64,000 nucleotides of DNA, from positions 99,845,001 through 99,909,000 of the forward strand of contig NC_091254.1 of the NCBI RefSeq assembly GCF_042477335.2, read 5' to 3'. The position numbers and the translations under genes were made by a program. The notes under the pieces were generated by a model. It saw only the letters and a program-made list of their open reading frames with translations, did no database searches and was not told the origin of the DNA. The DNA is from Ovis canadensis (taxonomy: Eukaryota; Chordata; Mammalia; Artiodactyla; Bovidae). Below, piece after piece: positions 11,401 to 23,400 of this stretch. Each line of letters opens with the position of its first letter. The stretch's first letter is position 1.

Positions 11401-14400
11401 CATGGTCCCAACCCTGGTTCTATTTTCTGCTTAAAAATGGGAATCTTGGTCATAGACAGTTAAAAGGTGATCCTGGTCCACAAAGCGAGATCTTGCCTGC
11501 CTGTTTGCCAGCCCGTGCCCTCCTGGGCGTCCCTAACCTCACGGCACATAGCAGGACCCCAGAGGTCACGCAGGCCCACTTCTTATGGGAGGCTGGAGGG
11601 GCCGTGGAGCAGGGTCTTCTCCTGGGAGGGGACTGGGCGGGGAACTTGGAACTGTGGCCTGGGAGTGGGGCTCCTTTGGAGGCGGTCCGTGGTAGCTGGG
11701 AGACAGTGGGAAGCAGCTCATGCATGAGAGCGCACCCACCCACAGGCACGTGATGAAGGAGCTTCTGGACACAGAGCGGGTCTACGTGGAGGAGCTGCTG
11801 TGCGTCCTGGAGGTGAGGGTGGTCTCTCCCACGACAGCCCTGCTGAGCCGGCGGGGAGCTGGAAGCCCGTCGGCGGTCCATCCTCGGGACCAGGGCGCGT
11901 GGGCGCAGGCACAGCTGCACGGGGACGTGTTTGCAGGGAGAGGGAGAGGCTACTGCCTAGGGACGGCACAGGGGCTTCTGGGTGCGGGGACGCTCGGCCC
12001 CAGGGTCTGGGCTGTGGTCGCGAGGGTGCAGGCCCCGAGATCATCCGTCAGGACGCACGTGTAAGCTTTGTCCCCTTCGTAGCAGATGTGCCTGTGTTTA
12101 GAAAGGTTGAAAGGTGAAGAAATGGATGGAGGCCCCCCCACACACACACACAATTAAGTAACTGATGCTGCTTGTAATTCACTCACATTTCTGTGCTTGT
12201 CCGTCCGGAATGAATTCAAGTAGACGTGATTCCTTAACCTGAGCAGCATCACTTCCCCGCCTGGTGGCATCGTGGAGCCCGCCTCCCATGCTGACCACTC
12301 TTTCCTCCGCAGGGCTATGCCGCAGAGATGGACAACCCTTTAATGACTCATCTCATCTCGACTGGCCTTCAGAACAAGAAGGACATCCTGTTTGGAAACA
12401 TGGAAGAAATTTACCACTTTCATAACAGGTTAGGCCTTCCCTTGGGTCGCTGGAGGCCCCGCCTGCCATAGCTTTGCTGGGGGAGAGCCTTTCCTCCCAT
12501 CAAGGGGGATAAGCAGACGGGCAGCAGGCTCGGGTGGGACAAGCCCAGGGCAGACCCTGAGCAGCAGGGAGCTACAAAGGGGCCGCGCACCCCCAGGGCC
12601 AGGCCCGTTTCAGTAAGGGATACCCACAGCGCACTCTCCTTCCTGCCCATCCCCGCCTCGTGGGAGCGCCGGAGGCCTCTGCGCGGCCTCGAGGAGACGT
12701 GGGCAGTCCTTCTGGGGCTGCTGACCCTCCGCGGTCTCGGGCTCGTGGGAAGATGAACAGCGGACGCAGAGGGAGTCAGATGGAGGCAGAAGCCTGTGGT
12801 CCTGAGGAAAGCCGCCGTGCACGGGTCCCTCCAGCCTGCCCAGACAGGCCCGTGGCCCTGGGCTCCAGCCCCATCTCCCTGGATGCCAGGGGCACCGGGA
12901 CTTCTGTCTGACCACGTGCTTTTGCCCCTGTCCGTAGCCCCCGTCACCCACAGCTTGTGAAGGAAGCGGTGGGTCTCAGGTGCTCTTCCCTGAGAGGTTA
13001 GGGTGAGCAGGGGGCCTGGGCCCTCTGGTCCTTCCACAGCCTCGGCCCTGGCTCTCAGCCGCCCTCCGTGCCAGGATTTATCCAATAGATGGATGGGAGT
13101 CGGAAACCCAGACGAAAACTCAGCCTCAGGCTCAGGGTCAGCACTGCAGGGTGGAGGGTCTGCCCTCAGGACCAGAGCAGAAAACCCACTGAGCACTCGG
13201 GCTGCTGGGCCTCAAGAGGCCCTGTCTGCTGCTGCGGCCCCTCAGTCCGTGTCCGTGTTCTCCAGAAACAAGGCATCCCTGTAGGGCTGCGGCTGCATGT
13301 CCCTGAGCGTTTGGCACAGTCGGGACCCTGGGAGGGACAGGGGTGGGCTGCAGGCCCCGGAGTCAGGCGGCGCGTCCCCGCTCACGGTCTCGGGCACCGT
13401 CCAGAGTCGGGACAGGTGTCTGGAGATGAACGCTAATACTTGGTGACGCTGCCGTCGTGTTCTGGCGGTGTTCCGTGACCTGGCCCACACTTCCTCACCT
13501 AGGATATTCCTGAGGGAGCTGGAGACCTACACGGACTGCCCGGAGCTGGTTGGCAGGTGCTTTCTGGAGCGGGTGCGTGCTTCTCAGACGTGTCCTTCCG
13601 CAGGCCTGACGCCTCGAAGCTGCTCCTTAAAGCTACAGTGGCTTTAAGTGCCACGGTCCCCATCCGGCCAACCGCGATTACGAGGACGGATGTTTCCAGT
13701 TTGGCTGAGATCCTGCGATGCTCTTCGTTAGGGCCAGAAGAGCACAGTTTCCCTAAAGCCCAGTAACTAGCTCAAAAAAACAGAGAAAAACTAGGATCTT
13801 GGCTTTGAGAGCCGGCAGCATCGCAGGGCGTCTGAGTCCTGAGCTCGAGAGTGGTGTGCCGACAGTCCTGGCCCGCGTTAGTCCCCTGCTGGTCCTCGCA
13901 CACCGGCTGACCCTGGGCGGTCACGCGTGCTCTGAGGTATCAGTCACGGACGCAGGACCATCAGTGGGCTGGGGGCCGTGCACAGGCTCTGGGAGCAGGA
14001 GGATGGGGTGCAGGGTGCCGTCCCTGGTGACCCTGACCCAGCAGCATGCAGACGTCAAGCAGGAGCCAGCGCCGGGGCAGAGGAGGCAGAGGGGCCCCGT
14101 TTGCGCTGCACGCGGTCTGGCGCACCTCCTGGTGCTGAGAAGCGGGGTGGGGGTGTTACCAGCATCGGCCCTTCCTGGGGACCGAGGGGCAGTGCAGGTG
14201 CTCGGGCCGCGCCCCCAACCTGTGGAACGGGCCTCAGTGGGGGCGGCAGTTACCGTTCACCAGCCCGCCGGCTGTCCCGACCCGCGCACGGGCAGCCGAG
14301 TCCTTCACAAAGTCTGTGCCGCTCCTGTGTCTGTTTGGCTGTTCCCTGAGGCCAAAGACGGCCACACGGACCAAATGTTTCTAAGAGAGGTGCCAGGACT

Positions 14401-17400
14401 CGGGCAGCCCTGAGACGGAGCTTCTGGGCGGCGGTCACCTGGCTGACCCGCCACAGCTGTGGCGTCTGAGACAGAGGGGGCCCCGGAGTTGGGCCGGCCC
14501 AGGGAGCCGGGCGTCCCCACCCGGAGGGCTGTGACTCGGCGGTGGGCTCCGCCACCCCTGTGACCCCCGTGACGTGGCCTGCTCCCTGGCAGATGGAGGA
14601 GTTCCAGATCTACGAGAAGTACTGTCAGAACAAGCCGCGCTCCGAGAGCCTGTGGAGGCAGTGCTCCGACTGCCCCTTCTTCCAGGTGCGTCCCGGCCGC
14701 GCGGGCGGTGCCCAAAGGCCGGGGCTCGGGGAGGGCGGCAGCCGCCTAAGGGTGTGCTGGGGACGGTCCTCCATGGGCTGAGGCTCGGGGGAGGGTGGCA
14801 GCCATCTAAGGGTGTTCCCCGGGCAGGAGTGCCAGAAGAAGCTGGACCACAAGCTGAGCCTCGACTCTTACCTGCTGAAGCCGGTCCAGAGGATCACCAA
14901 GTACCAGCTGCTGCTCAAAGTGAGAGGCTGGGCATCCCACCCTCCTGGCCCGATGCCCCCTCCCTGGAGCCGGGCTCTGATCTGGCCACCCTCCTGGCCG
15001 CATACCACACAGTGGCAGTCGCCCCAGCCCATCCGTGAGCTCCGTGGTCTCTGGACACTTTCCTCCCATGTCTGCGGGGCCCTGGCTCCCCACACGCCTT
15101 TGTGAGAGCCTCCCGTGCGCTGCCGTAGTCGGGGCTGAGGACACAGGCAGGCAGAGCATCCCCCCAACCCTGCACCTAGGCGGGGGGTGTGTGCCCCAGG
15201 GCACATCGGTCTTGCCCCACCCGCGACAGCCGCGCAGGAGCCACACCCTTGTCCCAGGACGTCCCAGCCGCTCTCCCGGGAGGGGCGGGGCTCAGTGTCC
15301 AGACGGGCAGTGACCCCCCCCCCCCCCGCACCCCCCAGGAGATGCTGAAATACAGCAAGAGCTGCGAGGGCGCCGAGGACCTGCAGGAGGCCCTGAGCTC
15401 CATCCTGGGCATCCTCAAGGCAGTGAACGACTCCATGCACCTGATCGCCATCACCGGCTACGAGGTGAGGCTCCGCCCACCCTGCCAGCCTGGGGCGGGG
15501 CCTGAGGGGCCCATCACGGCGAGGGGGGAGCGGCCTGCACGCAGGTCACCCAGAATACCGTGCGCGTCCGCCCTGCAGGCGGCTCACCAGCAGGTGGAAG
15601 CCCAGGACGTTCCCCCCACCCCAGGGCGCGTCCCTGCAGGCGGCCCACCAGCAGGCCCTCCCCTTCTCACCGTGGCAGCGCCTGACAGCGGATGCCGCCC
15701 GCTGTGCGCTCAGGCCGCTCCCTGGTTCCTCTCCGCTTTGTAAATTCCTTCAGCACTGCTCTCTTTGCTTTTCTCTTTAATCGACTTCCTTTTTGGAGCA
15801 GTTCTGGGTTCACGGCGAAACGGGAGGGAGCACACAGGCCTCCCCGTCCCCCCGGGTGCACGGCGGCCCCCACAGCGCCCCCTCCCGTTGCAGTCTGACC
15901 CTTCCCCCAGGGTCCGCAGTGCACGTCGGGGTCACGCTCTGAGTTTGGACAAGTGGGTGACCAGCGTCCACCATGATAGCGTCCCACGGAGCAGTTCCCT
16001 GCCCCGAACATCCCCTGTTCGTCCCCGCGGATCCCCTGCGACCCCTGACCTTCCCACTACCTTTGACTCTCCCCGGTACCCTTGACTCTCCCCAGTGTTG
16101 GCAGTTGGGCCCCACCCCAGGCCCGCGCTGGCGTGCGCCGCACCTCCTTCTGACCCCCCAGGGGAACCTGGGCGACCTGGGCAGGCTCGAGGCCCCAGGC
16201 CCGCGCTGGCGTGCGCCGTGCCTCCTTCTGACCCCCCAGGGGAACCTGGGCGACCTGGGCAGGCTCGAGGCCCCAGGCCCGCGCTGGTGTTCACGGCACC
16301 TCCTTCTGACCCCCCAGGGGAACCTGGGCGACCTGGGCAGGCTCGAGGCCCCAGGCCCGCGCTGGTGTTCACGGCACCTCCTTCTGACCCCCCAGGGGAA
16401 CCTGGGCGACCTGGGCAGGCTCGAGGCCCCAGGCCCGCACTGGTGTTCACCGCACCTCCTGCCCCCCAGGGGAACCTGGGCGACCTGGGCAGGCTCCTCA
16501 TGCAGGGCTCCTTCAGCGTGTGGACCGACCACAAGAGGGGCCACACCAGGGTGAAGGACCTGGCCCGCTTCAAGCCCATGCAGCGCCACCTGTTTCTGCA
16601 CGAGAAGGCTGTGCTCTTCTGCAAGCGGCGGGAAGAGAACGGCGAGGGCTACGAGAAGGCGCCCTCCTACAGCTACAAGCAGTCCCTGAACGTGAGCGCC
16701 CTGGGCCGGGCACCCGCCTTCCGGGGAGGGCCCCCCGCCAGAGGCCCACCCGCCTGCTCTGCCCTCACAGATGACGGCCGTCGGCATCACGGAGAACGTG
16801 AAAGGAGACGCCAAGAAGTTCGAGATCTGGTACAACGCCCGGGAGGAGGTGTACATTATCCAGGTGGGCCCCGGGGTCTGCGCGGGCTGTGCGGGTGCCC
16901 GTGAGCGGTTTTGGCCGAGGGCTGCTGTCTAGGACCCTCTGAGGTTTTATCTCCCAGAGATCGGCCCAACCCCCTGCCCCGTTCATGTGGGGCTGCCCTG
17001 GGCTGTCGGTGACGGAGCTGAGCCCTGACGGGGAGCAGGGACCCTGCAGGGCAGAGGGGCTCTGGAGGCAGGGCAGCAGGCTCCTGCGTCCAGGACGGCG
17101 GGGCGGTGTGGGCGGCCCGTGTCGCACGTGCACACTGGCCCACGCGTGTGCCCGGCTCTCGTGCGGGAAGCATGTCTTCACCTTGCCGTGGGGGTGGGAG
17201 GTGGTGGAGCTGTCGGGGTGTCCACGCATCTGGCAGAGACCCCGAGAGAGCGGCTCAGCTCGGGAGGCGCCTCGCCACATTGCCCGCCACAGTAATGACG
17301 CCCTTGGTGGTCTGGCGACCCTGAGGGATGTGGCTCCAGGGCAGTGAGGAGGCCCCGCGACCTGCTCACAGCTCACAACGCACCAGCTGGCTTGGCCAGC

Positions 17401-20400
17401 CGAGGGCCCGCAGAGCTGTGGAGGGGGGCGGCCTCAGCCAGCGCCCGGCTCTCCACGAGCCTGGGCTCCTCACAGTCCCGCGCCCACCCGCATGGCCCTC
17501 AGGCCCAGTGGCTAGGCTGCCCACTCCTGAGGGTTCCTGCTGAGTCAAAGCCAGAGCCGCAGGGGGCGGGCCCGGCGGTCAGCACGCCCTCGCCCGGGGG
17601 CTCCCTCCTGCACCCCAGTGCAGCGCTGCCGGCCTGGTCCCCACGGGTCCCGGGCACCGGCAGAGGGACGCACGGGGCGCGTCGTGGGGGGCACGCACCC
17701 ACCCCTGGTCTGCTCTGGGGCGCAGGCACCCACTCCTGAGATCAAGGCCGCCTGGGTGAGCGAGATCCGGAAGGTGCTGACCAGCCAGCTGCAGGCGTGC
17801 AGAGGTGAGGGCCTGTTCCCTGGGCTGCCCCGGGGCACGTTTGGTCCCTCGAAGCAGCCCCAACCCTTGGCCCTCCAGGCTCCTGGAGGGGAGGGCGCGC
17901 GGCCCCGGGCCCTGACCGCGCCGGGCCCCTCTCCTCACAGAGGCCAGCCAGCACCGTGCCCTCGAGCAGTCCCAGAGCCTGCCCCTGCCCACACCGGGCG
18001 GCACCAGGTAAGGCCTGCCGCATGCAGGGCTCCCAGTGGGAGCCAGCCAACCCACGCCACCGTGTCTCCTGGTCCCCAAGCCCACTGCCCAGGGCCAGGG
18101 GGTGTGTCCCGGGCTCACACGCTGCTGGTCAGCCCCAGCAGGTCAGCGTCAGGCAGAGGCCCATCCCTGTGTCCCTGTTTTCTCCTGGGGAGGGGGCGGA
18201 AATCCCATCATGATCAGCGCAGGGTGGGTGGCTGTCCCAAGAGCAGCCCTGCACGCGTGTGTCAGAGATAGCAGCGCCCCGGGTGGCCGGGTCCTAGGAG
18301 CACGCCGACTCAGCTGTGGGGCCCACGGCTCACGGGCAAACGGGGACGAGGGGGCTCATTTCGCACTGGCCTTGTTACACGTCTTCTGCCCTCATTTATC
18401 CTCCGTCGCTTTATCCATCCACTATTGTTTTACTATTTTTTATGTAAGCCACATCTAATCGTCTACGGAATAGGATGTAGTCTAAACGAATAAACCACAG
18501 AACGATAGCTTTAAAGGAGAAAGCATACCCTGGGGGAGAAAAAAACCAACAGAGCCCTCTTACTTAGCAGCTGTGGAGGTGGGCGTCCCCCCGGCTGCAC
18601 CCAAAGTCGGGAAGTGCGTCGCTGAGCGCTGGGGAGGAGCTCAGAGTCGTGCCCTCCCCACCCTCTGGGCCATGTGAATGCTGACAGCAGCGTTCTCTTC
18701 CTCTTTCCACGCGTCTGACGTCATTAGTCCCTCAAAAGCGAGCACAAGAAACGTGAAAAAGTTAGAAGACAGAAAAACGGACCCGCTGAGCTTGGAGGGA
18801 TACGGGGGCCCGCCCCCACTGCCAAGGGCCCCCGAGAAGGGCCAAGGTGGGTGCTGGGCTGAGTCCAGAGTGTCGGGCGCCCCCAAGAAGGGCAAACGTG
18901 GGTGCTGGGCTGAGCCCCGAGTTCCAGGTCCCCAAAAAGGGCGAAGGTGGTGCTGGGCTGAGCCTGGAGAGATATGGGGGCCCAACGCCACTGCCGAGGC
19001 CCCCCGAGAAGGGCCAAGGTGGGTGCTGGGCTGAGCCCGGATCGCTGGGCCCCCCAAGAAGGGCAAAAGTAGGTGCTGGGCTGAGTCTGGAGCGCCAGGC
19101 CCCCCGAGAAGGGCCAAGGTGGTTGCTGGGCTGAGCCCGGAGCACTGGGTCCCCCGATAAGGGTGAAGGGGGGTGCTGGGCTGAACCTGGAGTGCCGGGC
19201 CCCCCAAGAAGGGCAAAGGTGGGTGCTGGGCTGAGCCGGAGCGCTGGGGAGGGTGTGGGTGCCTGCAGCAGGCACAGGGTAGGCACCCACCGTCGCCCCG
19301 GGCAGGTCCGTGGCAAGCGTGGGGCCTGGGGGGTCCCGGGTGTGGCCGCCCAGCGCCTCCTGCACCACCCTCTCTCCCCGCAGATGATGTGGTCACTAGC
19401 TCCACCTCAGAAAGCTCTGCCCTTTCTAAAAAGCGCTTCACCCTGCAGAGCTTTGCTGCCCTCAAAGCCCAGAAAGGTAAAGGCGCTCGCCAGCCCACGG
19501 CCTCGGGGCGGCTCGCGCCCTGGTTGCCCGTCATCACCCGCAGTGCCATGCTCATCAGTGTGGGCGTCTTGGGAGGGCGTCTGCCTCCTTCATCACCAGG
19601 GAGCATCCTCCCCCCGTCGCTCTCTGTCCCCGATGCTGGTGTGTCTGTCATCCGTGCGGCCAGAGCTCTTTTCGGGGCCTTTTCTTTGGGAAGGAAGAAG
19701 CCCGCGCTTCTGATGGAGGCCCGTCTTGGGGGCCCGGGTGTCCTTTGCCTTCTAGCCCAGCTCCTCCCGCGAGCCCATCCTCTCCCGCCTTTCCCTGTCA
19801 GGCCCCTGCCTGCCAGACCACGAGGCTTTCACTTCCCTCTGGGTGATTGGAATGCGCAGGCAGGTTCAGAGCGTCTGGAGGGAGGTCTCAAAGCCCGCGG
19901 GGCGCCCTGGGCAGTGCATAAAAAGGAGAAACAGGCGCAGAAGCTGCAGGAGGGCCGTTAGAGGGCTCCCCGCCAGACGCTCCCCGCCAGACGCTCCCCG
20001 CCAGACACTAAAAGTCTGGAGGTCTTTTCATGGGCCCCGAAACTTGGAGCTTTTTTTTTCTTTCCAATTGACAAAATCATTTTAAATTGGCCTCAAACGA
20101 AAAGATGGATGCACCCCAGTTCTCACGTGCACTGCGCTTGCTGCACACGGGGCCCAGGACACAGCACGCCGCCGCCGCCGCCACGTCGTCTTCAGCCGTT
20201 CCCACCCTCCCGCGGGGCTCCCCTTCCACCCCTGGGCCCCTCCGCCCGCGCCCTCGGCTCGGAGTCCCCGGAAGGTGCACCCCTGGGTCCCTCCACCCAC
20301 AAGCTCACCTCAGGGTCCCCTGAAGGCAGCTCTGGCCGCGGGCCTCATTGCAGCTCGCGCTCTGTGTCACCGCCCTCGCGCTCAGCCGCCGCGCCTCATG

Positions 20401-23400
20401 CTCTCCTGTTCTCTCTGCCTCTCGCCTCTCTGCAGCTTCTCCCACCAGTCCCGACAAAAAAGCTAAGCGACACCAAGTAAGGAGCGACCCCACGCCTTTC
20501 GGGTCACGAGGTAGAGTGGCCCACCTTCTGGACAAGGCCTGATGCCCGCCCCCCCATCCGATTAGGGACCCTGTCTCACCCTCACCTGTCATCTGAGCCG
20601 CCCGGCCAAGTAGGCCCCTCCCAGCCAGGGACAGAGTCAGTGTTTTGTTCAAAATCTGACACCCCTGTGACATACTGGTGACGTCTGGCTTCTGGGGGCC
20701 GGGCCTCAGGCTGGGCGTGCCCAGCGCCACAGAGCTGCCCGCCAAGCGCCAGGCAGCGGCTGGGCATGCTGGCTGGCGTCTGAGATGGCAGGACTGTCTC
20801 CGCAGAGGCTGTGGGGCAGCGGGGCTCTGCGCCCCAGGCCTGACCTGCCTCGCTGTTGGCTTCCGGGGACAGCGCCGGCGGAGCCCTCTCGCCACTAGTC
20901 TCCTGGGGGCTCCCGCTGTGCAGACACAGCGGGTCGGCTCCGCACTGAAACTCAGGCCGTGGCCTCCATCGCCCCCACGGCCCAGGAGACCCCAAGACCC
21001 CCGGCCCAGATTGAGAGTCTGAGGTTCCCAGAGAGGGTTCCACTGTGTGATTTGCCCTGCGTTTCCCAGACAGCATGGTGGTCCCTCGGGTGTGGCTAGA
21101 CCCTACCGCATGCTCAGAGCACTCAGGGTCACGGGCCCTCCCCAGCCTCCAAGGACAATCTGTGCCTCAGGGACCCGGGCCGCACCCTCCCACCACCCAG
21201 GCAGGACAGCCCGAGGCCAGCCCTGCACACTCAGCCCTGCTGCGGGGGCTCTCGGGAAAGGGGCTGCCTCCCGCAGGGCTCCTGGGAGAGGCTGCTGCAG
21301 GCCCTTTGGGTTCCTGCTTAAGACCAGGGGTGTCCGAGGCGCTTCCCTGCTCTGTGAGTCTCCTGGTCCGGGGCCCTGCCCCATGCAGCTCAGACGCTGA
21401 GACTGTGCAGGCCTCTGCCCGGTGTCAGCTCTGAGCGCCCCTGCTCACCTGTGAGACAGTGACGTGACCTCACGTCCACAGAAAGGTGTTGCAGCCTGGA
21501 GCAAGCCCAGCGCTGCCAGCCCCCTCCCCTCCCCTCCTGCCCTGTCCCCCTCCCCTTCTCTCTGTCTCCTCCCCCTCCCCCTTCTTCTCCACCCTCCTCC
21601 TTCCCTCCCCCTCCCCTCCCCTCCCCCCTCTTCCTCTCCACCCCCTCCCCTCCCCCATGCTCCATCTTCTCTTCCCCCCCTTCTTCTCCACCCCCCTCCT
21701 TCCCTCCCCCTCCCCTCTCCCATCTTCTCCTCCACCCCCTCCTCTCCTCCTGCCCCTCCCCCTCTCCATTTCCTCCTCCCCTCCCCGTTCTTTCCTCCCC
21801 GTCCCCCTCCCCCTCCTCCCCTCCCTCTCCCCCTTTCCTCCCCCTCCCCCCTCCTTCGCCTCCCCCCTGCTCTCCATCCCCCTCCCCCTCCTCCCCCTCT
21901 CCCCCCTCCTTCTCTCCCCCTCCTCCCCTCCTCCCCCTCCCCCCTCCCCTTCTCTCCCCCCTCCCCTTCTCTCCCCCCTCCCCCCGCTCCCCCTCCTCCC
22001 CTGTGGTGAGTCACTTCAGTCCACATCAGGGCACAGTGAGGTTTTCTTGGCTTCCACTCTTGCCCACACCAAGCGTCTGCTTCCTGGAGCTTCATCAGCC
22101 CCTCTCTCCAGCGCCAATGCCAGCGGCTGTTTTACAGGGACGACAGGTGACCACAGTCACGGTCACCTGGGTCTGACGTTCTCCAAGCCCCCAGCTCCTA
22201 CACAGCTATGGGCCCAGCATTCCCCCTTACTCCCGCCAGTGTGGACACAGGGACCACCTCGCCTGGTACAGAGGGTCCCTCAGAGGCCTCGGGCAGCCGG
22301 GCGTGTTCGAAGGGCAGTGTCCACCCCGGTGGCCCCAGCCGGGTTTGGTGGCCCCAGCCGGGTTTGCGGGCCCCAGCCGGGTTTGCGGGCGCCCACCGGG
22401 TTTGCGGGCGCCCGCCGGGTTTGCGGGCCCCAGCCGGGTTTGCGGGCCCCAGCCGGGTTTGCGGGCCCCAGCCGGGTTTGCGGGCACCTGCCGGGTTTGC
22501 GGGCCCCAGCCGGGTTTGCGGGCCCCAGCCGGGTTTGGTGGCCCCAGCCGGGTTTGCGGGCGCCCGCGTCCCGTCTGCGCAGCAGCGGCGTCACACTTCT
22601 GCTTCCGTTTGGCCGGGAGCCCCCCGGTCGGCACTGGGCGGGGAGAGCAGACATTCGCGGCCAGCTGCCCAGCGCCAGGGCCCCTGGGACCAAGCCCAGT
22701 GTCCCTCTGCGCTGCTTGTGCTGGGCGACTGCGGGCGTGCCCCAGCGGGCGGGGAGGGGGTCTGTGGCTGTAAACTCGCAGGTCCTGCTCCCCACGCGGC
22801 CCCCAGCCACCAGGCCCGCGGGCCGTGCATGCGGTGGCGGCCCTGGGCACACGGCAGTGGGAACGCTCGCCGAGGGGCGGCCGCGTGGTTTATAAAGCCC
22901 CGAAGAAGCGTCTTCCGGTGGCCTCCCAGCTGCTCCCCTTGTCCTCCCCAGCCGGGGTGCCCAGGCCTCCTCCTGGCCACCACCTGCCGCCGGGTGAGGG
23001 GTGCTGTGCTTGCCGGTGGTCACGGAAAGGGCCTTCCCTTGGCAGCAGACCCTGAGGGGATTCTCACCGGAGCCTGTCCCTCTCTAGGCTGGAGCAAAAC
23101 GTCCCACCCGTCAGAGACGCCTGAGGATAACGACGGCTGGTCCAGCACCGAGGAGCCCGTCAACTCCTCGGACGCGGAGGAGGAGGGCAGAGTGGGCCCC
23201 GGGAAGCTGGTAACCTGGGTTCTCACCTGGCCAACCACTCCCCGCTGCACCCTCGGGGGTTCGGGGCCCTGGGGCTGTGGGAGGGTCTTCCAGGTGCCGT
23301 GCCTGCCCTCTGTTGGTTCACATCAGCCTGGCCCAGGGCGCACGCCTGCCCACTCTGCCCTGCAAGGGAGCTTTGCTATCACTGTGCGTGCGTCTCCACC

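Noticed and set aside
21486-22895. 469-codon plus-strand open frame
   Set aside because: It reads through the polypyrimidine tract and the 18-bp minisatellite, giving only Pro/Ser/Leu and Gly/Ala repeats; low complexity, not a gene.
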